From the NCBI RefSeq assembly GCF_001905385.1, contig NZ_LIPF01000006.1, positions 248,001 through 312,000 of the forward strand: a stretch of 64,000 nt of DNA, given 5' to 3'. Source of the DNA: Streptomyces sp. CB02414. GTDB taxonomy: Bacteria; Actinomycetota; Actinomycetes; Streptomycetales; Streptomycetaceae. The notes below the pieces were generated by a model that worked only from the letters and a program-made list of their open reading frames with translations, ran no database searches and had not been told where the DNA came from. The first letter of the stretch is position 1, and each line of letters opens with the position of its first letter. This document shows positions 8,682 through 17,775 of this stretch, in pieces. Position numbers and translations under genes: made by a program.

Positions 8682-9581
8682 TCAGGGCCGGGCGGAGTGT
8701 GCTTCGCGGCAGCAGCGGACGAAGTCCTGGACGACGGGATCGTCGTCGGCGGCGGGGGCCCAGGCGACCGCGACCTCGCTGGGCCCGATTCCGGTGACGG
8801 GGCGGTAGACGACGCCTGGGCGGGTGTAGAAGCGGGCGGCGGACTCGGGCGCGAGGGCGACGCCGTAGCCGTTGGCGATCGCGGTGAGCCAGTCGTCGGG
8901 CTGCTCGGTGACCGCGCCGACGCGTACGGGGTGGCCGTCGCGCTCGTCGGCGGCCAGCCAGTACGCGCGCCAGGGGCCCGTCTCGGGCGGTGCGGCCACG
9001 AAGGGCTCGTCCCACAGCTCGCGGAAGTCGATCGTCCCGCGCCCGGCCAGCCGGTGGTTCTCGGGGAGTGCCACGCAGCGGGGCTCGCTGAACAGCTCCA
9101 CCACACGCAGCGTCTCCTGCCCGGGGAACGGCAGCCGCACCAGGGCGACGTCGACGTCCGAGTCGGCGAGTCCCGCGGTCGGGTTCGACCACGCGGCCTG
9201 CCGCATCTCGGCCCGCCAGTCCGGGCGGCGCCGGGCGAACTCGGCGATGATCGGCTGCGTCGCCTCGTTGGCGGCACTGGCGAGGAAGCCCACCCGCAGG
9301 ACCCGGTCCGCCCGGCGCGCCGCGGACCTCGTCTCGCGCAGTGCCGCCTCCCACCCGGCGAGGAGAGCGGGCACCCGCGCCGCGAGCGCCCGGCCCGGCT
9401 CGGTGAGGGCCATGCCGCTGCGCGAGCGCGTGAAGAGAGGCACTCCCAGTGCGGACTCCAGCTGCCGGATCTGCTTGGTCAGCGCGGGCTGGGAGACGTA
9501 CAGCCGCTGAGCCGCCCGGGTCAGGCTGCCTTCCTCCGCCACGGTCGCGAAGTACCGCAGCAATCGGGTGTGGACATCCAT
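8682..9581 (-). CDS. LysR family transcriptional regulator
   Basis: The product is 299 aa. The N-terminal winged helix-turn-helix covers residues 1-60 (EEGSLTRAAQRLYVSQPAL, then TKQIRQLESALGVPLFTR). The rest is the periplasmic-binding-protein-like effector domain, starting near VLRVGFLASAANEA. It probably represses itself and controls the divergent DoxX gene 84 bp away, the usual LysR arrangement. The effector is unknown. Confidence 0.92.
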   Translation of the reverse strand: MDVHTRLLRYFATVAEEGSLTRAAQRLYVSQPALTKQIRQLESALGVPLFTRSRSGMALTEPGRALAARVPALLAGWEAALRETRSAARRADRVLRVGFLASAANEATQPIIAEFARRRPDWRAEMRQAAWSNPTAGLADSDVDVALVRLPFPGQETLRVVELFSEPRCVALPENHRLAGRGTIDFRELWDEPFVAAPPETGPWRAYWLAADERDGHPVRVGAVTEQPDDWLTAIANGYGVALAPESAARFYTRPGVVYRPVTGIGPSEVAVAWAPAADDDPVVQDFVRCCREAHSARP

Positions 9582-9584
9582 TCC

Positions 9585-9607
9585 ACCAGGTTATAGAACC
9601 AGGTATT
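9585..9607. promoter_or_regulatory. Direct repeats in the LysR-DoxX divergent region
   Basis: ACCAGGTTAT (9585-9594) and ACCAGGTATT (9598-9607) lie 13 bp apart, immediately upstream of the LysR start. This is a plausible binding site for the LysR protein and also holds the AT-rich core of the intergenic region. Confidence 0.4.
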
Positions 9608-9665
9608 GGACGTCGCGGTGGGCGCCGGTGAGGCTGGAGGAAAGCCACTGGAAGGAAGCGAACCC

Positions 9666-10016
9666 GTGGACACCGCCTACGTGACCGTCACCGTCGTGGC
9701 GATCGTCGCCCATGCCGGAATCGCCGTCGCGGACCTGCTGCGGGCCCCGTTCGTCCTCGCCAACTCGGCCGAGGTGGGGGTCCCCTCGTCGTGGCTCCCG
9801 TGGCTGGCCGGCCTCAAGGGGGCGGGAGCCGCCGGGCTCCTCGTCGGCCTGCTGGGGGTCCGGCCGCTCGGCATCGCGGCGGCGGTCGGCCTCGTCCTCT
9901 TCTTCGTCGGCGCGGTCGCCGCACATGTCCGTGCCCGGGTCTTCCACAACATCGCGTTCCCCCTCGGCTACCTGGCGCTCAGCATCGCGGCGCTCGTCGT
10001 GGGGGCGGCCGGGTGA
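9666..10016 (+). CDS. DoxX-like small integral membrane protein
   Basis: This 116-aa protein has four hydrophobic helices (YVTVTVVAIVAHAGIAVADLL, then WLPWLAGLKGAGAAGLLVGLL, IAAAVGLVLFFVGAVAAHV and IAFPLGYLALSIAALVVG). The size and helix pattern fit DoxX-like proteins, some linked to redox or thiosulphate metabolism. GTG 9666 follows GGAAGGAAG. It is divergent from the LysR gene, which is its likely regulator. Confidence 0.75.
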   Translation: MDTAYVTVTVVAIVAHAGIAVADLLRAPFVLANSAEVGVPSSWLPWLAGLKGAGAAGLLVGLLGVRPLGIAAAVGLVLFFVGAVAAHVRARVFHNIAFPLGYLALSIAALVVGAAG

Positions 10017-10153
10017 CGGATCGGCCGCCGGGCCGGGCGGACGGGGGTGGGGGAAGGTACACCCCGTTTACGCCGCCTGGCCCCATCGAGCGGGCGGCCG
10101 GTTCGCGAAAGGCTCAAGGCGTTCCGAGAGCAGCCTTGTTGAGAGGATCCCCC

Positions 10154-11380
10154 GTGTCCGACCGTCTTTCCGCCTCCGCCTCCGTCCCGTCCAAGCCGAG
10201 GAAGCAGCGTGGGCGCGTGCTGTCGGTGGTCGCCGCGCTCGCGGTCCTGGGCGGCGGCCTCGCCGTGACCGGTTCCCTGGCCTACGGCGCCCCGGACCAC
10301 GCCGGTCACCGCGACGCCGTGCGCGAGGGAGCGAAGGACCTGGTGCGCGAGGACGGTTTCCCCGCCGCACTGGTCGCCGACCAGGGACGTGACGGACGCG
10401 TCCGCGACTACACGGCCGGCACCGGCGACCTGGAGACCGGCGCGTCCGTACCGGTCAACGGGCAGGTCAGGGCGGGCAGCAACACCAAGGCCCTCACCGC
10501 GGCGGCGGTGCTCCAGCTGGTCGGCGAGGGCAAGGTGAAGCTGGACGAGCCGATCGAGACGTACCTGCCGGGTCTGGTGCGCGGCGACGGCATCGACGGC
10601 GGCCGCATCACCGTGCGCGACCTGCTCCAGCACACCAGCGGCCTGCCCGACTACGTCCAGACGCTGGGCCTGGACCCGTTCGAGGTCCGCGACACGTACT
10701 ACAACCCGCGTGACCTGATCGACCTCGCCCTGAGCCAGAAGGCGGCGTTCGAGCCCGGCGCGAAGTGGCAGTACAGCAACACCAACTACGTCCTGGCGGG
10801 CCTGCTCGTCGAGAAGGTCACGGGCCGCCCCTTCGGCGAGGAGATCACCGACCGGATCATCCGCCCGCTCGGTCTGAAGGACACCTACTGGCCGGGCGTC
10901 GGCGAGCGCGGCATCCGGGGCGCCCACCCCAAGGGCTACGCCGCCGCCACCCCCGGCGCGCCGCTGGCGGACATCACCCGCCTCGACCCGTCCCAGGCCT
11001 GGGCGGCCGGACAGCTGGTCACCACCCCGCGCGACCTCAACCGCTTCTTCACCGCCCTGCTCGGCGGCAAGGTGCTGGAGGCCGCCGAGCTGAAGGAGAT
11101 GCAGACCACGGTCCCGGTCACCGAGGGCGCTCCCACGCCCGGTACCGGATACGGGCTGGGCCTCTTCCGCACTCCCCTGTCCTGCGGCGTCGAGCTGTGG
11201 GGCCACGGCGGCTCCATCCACGGCTACGAGACCTACGGCGGCGCCACGCGGGACGGCCGCGCGGCCACGGTGGCGACGACGGCCCTGTCCAGCTCGGTGG
11301 CCGCCGAACCGGCCGACATGATGGCGGCCCACCAGCACGTCTTCGACCTGGTGGACACGGCGGTCTGCACGGGCCGCTAG
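10154..11380 (+). CDS. Secreted serine hydrolase of the class C beta-lactamase/DD-peptidase fold
   Basis: The 408-aa protein has a signal peptide: a basic KPRKQRGR, a hydrophobic core VLSVVAALAVLGGGLAVTG and cleavage near AYGAP. The catalytic set of family PF00144 is present: SNTK (SxxK), YSN (YxN) and HGG in GHGGSIHG. These enzymes are D-alanyl-D-alanine carboxypeptidases, D-amino-acid peptidases or esterases outside the cell; a resistance role is not implied. GTG 10154 follows GAGAGG by 7 bases. A terminator hairpin lies 57 bp after the stop. Confidence 0.87.
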   Translation: MSDRLSASASVPSKPRKQRGRVLSVVAALAVLGGGLAVTGSLAYGAPDHAGHRDAVREGAKDLVREDGFPAALVADQGRDGRVRDYTAGTGDLETGASVPVNGQVRAGSNTKALTAAAVLQLVGEGKVKLDEPIETYLPGLVRGDGIDGGRITVRDLLQHTSGLPDYVQTLGLDPFEVRDTYYNPRDLIDLALSQKAAFEPGAKWQYSNTNYVLAGLLVEKVTGRPFGEEITDRIIRPLGLKDTYWPGVGERGIRGAHPKGYAAATPGAPLADITRLDPSQAWAAGQLVTTPRDLNRFFTALLGGKVLEAAELKEMQTTVPVTEGAPTPGTGYGLGLFRTPLSCGVELWGHGGSIHGYETYGGATRDGRAATVATTALSSSVAAEPADMMAAHQHVFDLVDTAVCTGR

Positions 11381-11436
11381 GTGTACTGACCCGCAGGGTT
11401 GTTCACCGGCGGAACGCTGCGAAGAGATCACGTTCC

Positions 11437-11462
11437 AGGGCCCTGCCTACTGGCGGGGCCCT
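11437..11462 (+). terminator. Terminator after the serine hydrolase
   Basis: The 11-bp stem (AGGGCCCTGCC, one wobble) at 11437-11447 and 11452-11462 has loop TACT. It ends 21 bp before the next start codon, so it could also limit expression of the DUF2165 gene if transcripts read through. Confidence 0.65.
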
Positions 11463-11483
11463 CGGCTTCGGGATAGTGCTGCC

Positions 11484-11993
11484 ATGACCAACATCCCCCG
11501 CAGCACCCTTTTACTCGCCTCCACCGTGCTCACCGCGGTCCTCGCCCTGTACATCGCCCTCGTGGCCCTCGGGAACATCACCGACTTCGACAACAACCAG
11601 CAGTACGTGCGTCACGTCCTGTCGATGGACACGACGTTCAAGGACGACGACCTGATGTGGCGGGCGATCACGAGCAAGGGGCTCCAGGACACCGCCTACG
11701 TGGCGATCATCGTGTGGGAGACCGCGGCCGCGCTGGTGCTGATCTGGGCGACCTGGCTCTGGATACGCCGGCAGCACGCTCCCGCTCGGCGCTTCACCAC
11801 GTACGGCACGCTCATGCTGATGCTGCTCTTCGGCGCCGGGTTCCTCGCGATCGGCGGGGAGTGGTTCGCGATGTGGCAGTCGGAGGACTGGAACGGGCTG
11901 GACGCGGCGACCCGGGTACTCCTGTTCAGCGGCGTCGTGCTGATCGTGGCGCACCTGCCGTCCGGCGAGGCGGAGACCAAGAACCCACAGTGA
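11484..11993 (+). CDS. DUF2165-type small integral membrane protein with a TTA codon
   Basis: The 169-aa protein has four membrane helices: a first one starting in STLLLASTVLTAVLALYI, one at YVAIIVWETAAALVLIW, one at LMLMLLFGAGFLAIGG and one near the C-terminus (VLLFSGVVLIVAHL). The extracytoplasmic loop after helix 1 is polar. The pattern fits the predicted membrane family DUF2165, which has no known function. Codon 10 is TTA (11511-11513), rare in Streptomyces and read only by the bldA tRNA, so translation may be developmentally timed. It ends 2 bp from a convergent gene. Confidence 0.8.
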   Translation: MTNIPRSTLLLASTVLTAVLALYIALVALGNITDFDNNQQYVRHVLSMDTTFKDDDLMWRAITSKGLQDTAYVAIIVWETAAALVLIWATWLWIRRQHAPARRFTTYGTLMLMLLFGAGFLAIGGEWFAMWQSEDWNGLDAATRVLLFSGVVLIVAHLPSGEAETKNPQ

Positions 11994-11994
11994 C

Positions 11995-12564
11995 CTAGGC
12001 GACCACGGTGACCGTCGTGCCGGACGTGCCGAACTCCCACAGCGCGTCGCCGTCCGCCTTGGGCAGCCGTATGCCGCCCGTCCTGACTCCGTCGACGGGC
12101 GGCGGCGGCGAGGAGCCGTCCACGGCGTTGGAGAAGGCGACCCAGACGCCGTCCTCCTGGGCGAAGTACATGATCTGCTCGATCCGCACCCCGTCGGAAC
12201 CCGTCGTCGGGTCCTGGCGGCGGGAGCCGACGCTGTACTCGCCGGGGTCGGGGTCGACCGTGCCCGGCCAGACCTTGAAGGACCGCCGGGTGGCGTCGCT
12301 GGCGTCGACCAGCCACACCCGGTCCTGGCCGACCGAGTAGACGACGCGCCGCCCGGTGCCGGAACCCTCCGGTACCGGGGCCGGCGCGGTCTCCTTCGGC
12401 GTGGGGTGCGCGTCCGCCGACGCCGACGGCTTCGGCTTCGTCGCCGCGGCGGTGGGGTGGGGTCCCTGGTCCGCCTGTACGGCCAGGACGCTCACCGCCG
12501 CTATCGCCCCCACGGTCAGGCCGGAGACCCACGCCCATGAGGGAAGTCGGGCAGGCACGGGCAC
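11995..12564 (-). CDS. Membrane-anchored or secreted hypothetical protein
   Basis: I do not recognise this 189-aa protein. A short basic N-terminus leads into one hydrophobic segment (AWVSGLTVGAIAAVSVLAV), then a Pro/Ala/Lys/Thr-rich linker (about 35-70). A beta-rich outer domain of about 115 residues follows, with VVYSVGQDRVWLVDASD and DGVWVAFSNAVDG. It is probably a signal-anchor protein facing outwards. It lies 69 bp downstream of fbiC on the same strand, but nothing ties it to cofactor F420. Confidence 0.7.
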   Translation of the reverse strand: MPVPARLPSWAWVSGLTVGAIAAVSVLAVQADQGPHPTAAATKPKPSASADAHPTPKETAPAPVPEGSGTGRRVVYSVGQDRVWLVDASDATRRSFKVWPGTVDPDPGEYSVGSRRQDPTTGSDGVRIEQIMYFAQEDGVWVAFSNAVDGSSPPPPVDGVRTGGIRLPKADGDALWEFGTSGTTVTVVA

Positions 12565-12633
12565 GCATCTCCTCAGCTACGAGAACCCCGACACACCGGG
12601 GGCCCGATCATCGTACTGCGCACCCGCGACTCC

Positions 12634-15228
12634 TCAGTCCAGCACCGGCAGCAGCCGCGGCAGGTGCCCGTCCGAGTCCCGTGCCGCCCGCTGCCGCTCC
12701 TCGGGGACCGGGCCGTAGAGCGTGGTGCGCGGCTTCGCCGGGCGGCCCGCGGCGTCCGCGACCGCGATCAGGTCCTTGACCGACTTGTACGACCCGTAGG
12801 ACGAGCCGGCCATGCGGGAGATCGTCTCCTCCATGAGGGTGCCGCCCAGGTCGTTGGCGCCGGAGCGGAGCATCTCCGCCGCACCCTCCGTGCCCAGTTT
12901 CACCCAGCTTGTCTGGATGTTGGGGATGTGCGGGTGCAGGAGGAGGCGGGCCATCGCCGTCACCGCGCGGTTGTCCCGCAGGGTGGGGCCCGGTCGCGCG
13001 ATGCCCGCCAGGTACACCGGCGCGTTGGTGTGGATGAAGGGGAGCGTCACGAACTCCGTGAAGCCGCCCGTGCGCTGCTGGATCCCGGCGAGCGTGCGCA
13101 GGTGGCCCAGCCAGTGGCGGGGCTGGTCGACGTGGCCGTACATCATCGTGGAGGAGGAGCGGATGCCGAGTTCGTGGGCGGTCTCGATGACCTCGATCCA
13201 GGTGGCCGTCGGCAGCTTGCCCTTGGTGAGGATCCAGCGGACCTCGTCGTCGAGGATTTCGGCCGCCGTGCCCGGGATCGAGTCCAGGCCCGCCTCCTTG
13301 GCCGCGGTCAGCCACTCGCGGACCGACATCCCGGTGCGGGTGGCGCCGTTGACGACCTCCATCGGCGAGAAGGCGTGCACGTGCATGCCGGGGACGCGTT
13401 CCTTGACCGCCCGCGCGATGTCGAAGTACGCCGTGCCGGGCAGGTCGGGGTGGATGCCGCCCTGCATGCAGACCTCCACCGCGCCCACCTCCCACGCCTG
13501 CTGGGCGCGGTCGGCGACCTGGTCCAGGGAGAGCGTGTAGGCGTCGGCGTCCGTGCGGCGCTGGGCGAAGGCGCAGAAACGACAGCCGGTGTAGCAGACG
13601 TTGGTGAAGTTGATGTTGCGGGTGACGATGTACGTCACGTCGTCGCCGACGGCCGACCTGCGCACGTCGTCGGCGACCTTGCACAGGGCGTCCAGGGCCG
13701 GGCCGTCGGCGTGCAGCAGGGCGAGCGCCTCGTCGTCCGTCAGCTTCGTGGGGTCGTCGGCCGCCGTGGCCAGCGCGGCGCGTACGTCGGTGTCGATGCG
13801 CTCGGGGGCCATGCCGGGGGCGGCGGCCTCGCGCAGGGCGCCCCAGTCGCCGTACACCTCGTCGAAGTCGTCGCGGCGGTCCGACGTACGGCCCTCGGTG
13901 TCGATGGTGGCGTGCAGGTCGGTGCGGCCGGTCGCGGTGAACGCCTCGTCCGGCTCCTGCCACGGGTGGCCCTCGACCGTCGCGTCCTCGCGGGCCAGGC
14001 CCGTCGCCGGGTCGGCGAGCGCCGCCACGTGCGGGCGCAGGCGGGGGTCGAGCCAGGGCTCGCCGCGCTGCACGAACTCCGGGTACACGCAGAGGCGTTC
14101 GCGCAGCTCGAACCCGGCCGTCCGGGATTTCGCGGCGAGTTCGTCGATCTGCGGCCAGGGGCGTTCCGGGTTGACGTGGTCGATGGTGAGCGGGGAGACG
14201 CCGCCCCAGTCGTCGATGCCGGCGCCGATCAGCCGCTCGTACTCCGAGTCCACCAGGTTGGGCGGGGCCTGGAGACAGGCGGACGGGCCCATGATGTGGC
14301 GGGCGACGGCCACCGTGGCGACCAGTTCGTCCAGTTCCGCGTCGGGCATGCCGCGCATCGCCGTGTCGGGCTTGGCGCGGAAGTTCTGGATGATCAGTTC
14401 CTGGATGCCGTGGTAGGCACGGGAGACCTTGCGGAGGGCGAACAGGGACTCCGCGCGCTCCTCGTAGGTCTCGCCGATGCCGATCAGCAGGCCCGAGGTG
14501 AAGGGGACGGAGGAGCGGCCGGCGTCCTCCAGGACGCGCAGGCGGACGGCGGGTTCCTTGTCCGGGGAGCCGTGGTGGGGACCGCCGGGCTCGGACCACA
14601 GGCGGGTGGCGGTGGTCTCCAGCATCATCCCCATGGAGGGCGCGACGGGCTTGAGCCGCTGGAAGTCCGTCCAGGTCATGACGCCCGGGTTGAGGTGGGG
14701 CAGCAGGCCCGTCTCCTCCAGGATGCGGATGGAGATGGCGCGGACGTAGGCGATCGTGTCGTCGTACCCGTGCGCGTCGAGCCACTCCCTGGCCTCCGGC
14801 CAGCGGTCCTCCGGCTTGTCGCCGAGGGTGATGAGGGCTTCCTTGCAGCCGAGGGCGGCGCCCTTGCGGGCGATGTCGAGGACCTCGTCCGGCGACATGA
14901 ACATCCCGTGCCCGGCGCGGCGCAGCTTGCCGGGCACGGTGACGAAGGTGCAGTAGTGGCACTTGTCCCGGCACAGGCGGGTCAGCGGGACGAAGACGCT
15001 CTTCGAGTACGTGATGACGCCGGGGCGCCCGGCGGCCTGAAGGCCCGCGTCACGGACCCGGGCGGCGGACGCGGTGAGGTCGTCCAGGTGCTCGCCGCGG
15101 GCCTGGAGCAGCACGGCGGCCTCGGAGACGTCGAGGGCGACGCCGTCCCGGGCGCGTTTGAGGGCGCGACGCAGGGCGTTCTCGGTGGGGCCCGTCGAGC
15201 CGGTTCCGGGGGTCGCGGAAGTCGTCAT
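12634..15228 (-). CDS. fbiC: FO synthase, fused CofG-CofH (7,8-didemethyl-8-hydroxy-5-deazariboflavin synthase)
   Basis: FbiC makes FO, the deazaflavin chromophore of coenzyme F420, from tyrosine and a pyrimidine of the flavin pathway, using two radical-SAM domains. At 864 aa it has the length of actinobacterial fused enzymes. The CofG half has the cluster motif C86-RDK-C90-HY-C93. The CofH half has C545-YTG-C549-RF-C552. Each is followed by its barrel. ATG 15228 follows AAGGATG; MTTSATPGTG is the natural start. F420 users may be nearby: the Ddn-like gene at 18.7 kb and possibly the PNPOx-fold gene at 28.1 kb. Confidence 0.97.
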   Translation of the reverse strand: MTTSATPGTGSTGPTENALRRALKRARDGVALDVSEAAVLLQARGEHLDDLTASAARVRDAGLQAAGRPGVITYSKSVFVPLTRLCRDKCHYCTFVTVPGKLRRAGHGMFMSPDEVLDIARKGAALGCKEALITLGDKPEDRWPEAREWLDAHGYDDTIAYVRAISIRILEETGLLPHLNPGVMTWTDFQRLKPVAPSMGMMLETTATRLWSEPGGPHHGSPDKEPAVRLRVLEDAGRSSVPFTSGLLIGIGETYEERAESLFALRKVSRAYHGIQELIIQNFRAKPDTAMRGMPDAELDELVATVAVARHIMGPSACLQAPPNLVDSEYERLIGAGIDDWGGVSPLTIDHVNPERPWPQIDELAAKSRTAGFELRERLCVYPEFVQRGEPWLDPRLRPHVAALADPATGLAREDATVEGHPWQEPDEAFTATGRTDLHATIDTEGRTSDRRDDFDEVYGDWGALREAAAPGMAPERIDTDVRAALATAADDPTKLTDDEALALLHADGPALDALCKVADDVRRSAVGDDVTYIVTRNINFTNVCYTGCRFCAFAQRRTDADAYTLSLDQVADRAQQAWEVGAVEVCMQGGIHPDLPGTAYFDIARAVKERVPGMHVHAFSPMEVVNGATRTGMSVREWLTAAKEAGLDSIPGTAAEILDDEVRWILTKGKLPTATWIEVIETAHELGIRSSSTMMYGHVDQPRHWLGHLRTLAGIQQRTGGFTEFVTLPFIHTNAPVYLAGIARPGPTLRDNRAVTAMARLLLHPHIPNIQTSWVKLGTEGAAEMLRSGANDLGGTLMEETISRMAGSSYGSYKSVKDLIAVADAAGRPAKPRTTLYGPVPEERQRAARDSDGHLPRLLPVLD

Positions 15229-15414
15229 CCTTCGAGCATACGAGCGGCATGATCGAAGCGTCGGTGCCGTCCCACCGGCCCACCCTCCGGTTTCCGGCCC
15301 GCTATGCGCGTACCCCCTTCTCTTGTACGGGAGTTCACGGCTCAATACGAGGGTTGCACGCACCATCCCTGCACCACCCGTGCCAGTCACCGACGACACC
15401 TTGGGAGCAGCAGC

Positions 15415-16941
15415 ATGTGCGAGGACGACCACGCAGGAATCGGCAGACGCGCGGTGTTCGTGACGGGAGCCGCCGCCGCGCTTACGTTGGGAACCGTGAG
15501 CTTCGCATCGGCGGCACCCCGTGAGCGGCGGACGAGAACGGTGCGGGGCACGCTGCCCACCGGCTCGCCCGACTTCGTGTACGTCCCCGTCGAGATCCCC
15601 TCCGGGGTCCGGGAGCTCCACGTCGCCTACACCTACGACCGGCCCGCCGTCCCGGCCGGCACCGCGGGCAACGCCCTCGACATCGGCCTCTTCGACGAGC
15701 GTGGCACCGAACTGGGCGGCCGGGGCTTCAGGGGCTGGTCGGGCGGGGCGCGCACCGAGTTCTTCGTGCGGGCGGACGACGCGACGCCCGGGTACATTCC
15801 GGGCCCGGTGCGGCCGGGCACGTGGCACGTCGCCCTCGGCCCGTACACGGTGGCGCCGCAGGGCCTGTCGTACGAGATCACGATCACGCTGACGTACGGG
15901 GAGCAGGGCGAGACCCCGCGGCCGGTGTACCCGCCCGAGCGCGCGAAGGGGCGGGGCCGCGCCTGGTACCGCGGCGACTGCCACCTGCACTCGGTGTACT
16001 CCGACGGCCGCTACACCCTCGCCGAGATCGCGGAGCTGGCGCGGGCGGCCGGGCTGGACTTCATCAACTCCTCGGAGCACAACACGCACTCGGCGCACGC
16101 GCACTGGGGACCGGAGGCCGGGGACGACCTGCTGATCATGCTGGGCGAGGAGGTGACGACCCGCAACGGCCACGTCGTCGCCCTCGGCACCGACCCCGGC
16201 ACCTTCGTCGACTGGCGCTACCGGGCCCGGGACAACCGTTTCGGGCGGTTCGCGCGCCAGATCCGCCGCGCCGGGGGCCTGGTCGTCCCGGCCCACCCGC
16301 ACGCCACCTGCATCGGCTGCAACTGGAAGTTCGGGTTCGGGGAGGCGGACGCGGTCGAGGTGTGGAACGGGGCCTACACACCCGACGACGAGGTGGCGCT
16401 GGCCGACTGGGACGGCATGCTGGTCGCCGCCGTACGGGACGGGCGCGGCGGGCGGCACGGCGGGGACTGGATCCCGGCGATGGGCAGCAGCGACTCCCAC
16501 CGCTCCCCCGACGTCATCGGGCGCCCGCAGACCGTCGTCCTCGCCGACGACCTGACCCGGGAGGCGATCCAGGAGGGCATCCGGGCCGGGCGGTCGTACG
16601 TCGCCGAGTCGGCGAAGCTGACGCTGGCCTTCACCGCCTCCGGCGGGCGGGGCGAGCACGCCGGCATCGGTGAGCGGCTGCGCGTGGACGACGACACCCC
16701 GGTCACCGTCCGCCTGGAGGTGACGGGCGCCCCGCGCTGCACGGTGCGGTTCGTCACCGACCAGGGCGTGCTGTTCACCAGCGCCCCGCTGCCGGTGTCC
16801 GGCGCGGACGTCGTGGAGTGGCGCACGACCGCGTCCTACGCGGCGTACGTGCGGGCGGAGCTGCGGCACGAGGCGGCGGCGGGGCCGTTGCCGGGGGCGC
16901 TGGCCGCGTTCACGAATCCGATTTTCCTGGGGCGGGAGTAA
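15415..16941 (+). CDS. Exported PHP-domain phosphoesterase (CehA/McbA-like metallohydrolase)
   Basis: The 508-aa protein starts with a twin-arginine type signal (GRRAVFVTGAAAALTLG, cleavage near SFASAAP). A beta-sandwich domain comes next (about 35-170), then a PHP domain. Its metal-ligand motifs are DCHLHSVYSDG, SSEHNTHSAHAH, GEEVTTRNGH, PAHPHATCIGCNW and SSDSHRSP. PHP enzymes hydrolyse phosphoesters at a multinuclear metal site; CehA/McbA members also act on carbamates. The C-terminal 100 residues look like another beta domain. ATG 15415 is the only start that puts the signal at the front. It is divergent from fbiC across 186 bp. Confidence 0.88.
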   Translation: MCEDDHAGIGRRAVFVTGAAAALTLGTVSFASAAPRERRTRTVRGTLPTGSPDFVYVPVEIPSGVRELHVAYTYDRPAVPAGTAGNALDIGLFDERGTELGGRGFRGWSGGARTEFFVRADDATPGYIPGPVRPGTWHVALGPYTVAPQGLSYEITITLTYGEQGETPRPVYPPERAKGRGRAWYRGDCHLHSVYSDGRYTLAEIAELARAAGLDFINSSEHNTHSAHAHWGPEAGDDLLIMLGEEVTTRNGHVVALGTDPGTFVDWRYRARDNRFGRFARQIRRAGGLVVPAHPHATCIGCNWKFGFGEADAVEVWNGAYTPDDEVALADWDGMLVAAVRDGRGGRHGGDWIPAMGSSDSHRSPDVIGRPQTVVLADDLTREAIQEGIRAGRSYVAESAKLTLAFTASGGRGEHAGIGERLRVDDDTPVTVRLEVTGAPRCTVRFVTDQGVLFTSAPLPVSGADVVEWRTTASYAAYVRAELRHEAAAGPLPGALAAFTNPIFLGRE

Positions 16942-17063
16942 CCGGGGCAGCCCGAAGACCGGCCGGCGGCAGGCGCATTCAAGTAATCGGGAAACGGGCC
17001 GAATTACCGTTCGCCGCCTCGGGCCGTGCAGCGCTCATGCAGACTTGTCGTGCGTTATCGCAA

Positions 17064-17129
17064 GGGGAAGGAAGCCTCAAGGTGATCTGACAGGCGTGGA
17101 AACCGAAGGTCCCTCGGACTTCCTTCCCC
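17064..17129. repeat. Perfect 11-bp inverted repeat in a gene-free stretch
   Basis: GGGGAAGGAAG (17064-17074) is matched by CTTCCTTCCCC (17119-17129) with a 44-nt spacer. The 240-bp stretch 16942-17181 holds no convincing gene. A second imperfect repeat, GTAATCGG with CCGAATTAC, lies at 16983-17007. GC content is lower than in flanking genes. It may be a structured RNA or a decayed mobile sequence. Confidence 0.45.
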
Positions 17130-17181
17130 GATTACCGCTCTTGTCCCTCGGCGGAGCATGCACAGCCGTGCAATTCCCGCG

Positions 17182-17457
17182 CTACTGGCGGACGATGGCG
17201 ATCACATTCCAGGCGAACGCTCCGTGGGCGAGAAGACACGTGGCCCATGTCCCGCCCGTGCGGGTCCCGTGGCGCAGCACCGTGCTCCACCCGACCGCCA
17301 TCAGGACGGCGGACAGGGCCAGAAGCGCCCAGGAAGCGGCGAGCCACGGCGTGGAGGGCTCCGTGAAGAGCCTGACCAGCGCCACGGGAGCGAGCGCGAG
17401 CAGAGGCAGGGCCCACGTGCCTTCCGTGGCGGCGCGGGCGGACATGGTGTCGGTCAT
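17182..17457 (-). CDS. Small hydrophobic membrane protein
   Basis: This 91-aa protein has three hydrophobic stretches: WALPLLALAPVALVRLF, WLAASWALLALSAVLMAVGW and ATCLLAHGAFAWNVIAIV. ATG 17457 lies 9 bases after GGAGT. The hydrophobic pattern and codon use favour a real gene; the family is not recognised. The 318 bp upstream (17458-17775) hold no gene I can support, only lower-GC sequence. Confidence 0.6.
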   Translation of the reverse strand: MTDTMSARAATEGTWALPLLALAPVALVRLFTEPSTPWLAASWALLALSAVLMAVGWSTVLRHGTRTGGTWATCLLAHGAFAWNVIAIVRQ

Positions 17458-17775
17458 ACCGAGTACTCCGTGTCTTCGTGGTCGGCCGAGTGGGGCCCGC
17501 GTCAGCGAAGGGCGTTGTAGATCTCAAGGAGCGTCAGGCCCGGGGTCGCGCCGCCTGCTGGGCTTCGGCCTGCTTACTTCTTCCCCCGATTCGGTCTGCC
17601 GCCGTCCCGCTGGCCAGGAGAGAAAACGACACGTACCGGAACTCCATTGGTCGGTGGAGCGCCAGGCACACGAGCATGCTAACCACGAATCGATCACTTG
17701 ACCACCGGCACATACACGCACGGTAATTGAGCCTTCATCGAGTTCACGCCGGGCGGCCGTTTCCGCTCTCCCGCG

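Noticed and set aside
12664..15252. 862-codon plus-strand frame opposite fbiC
   Set aside because: No domain and extreme Gly/Val/Arg content; fbiC on the other strand is certain.
17524..17721. 65-aa minus-strand frame in the gap after the small membrane gene
   Set aside because: No ribosome site, poor codon bias and no recognisable fold.
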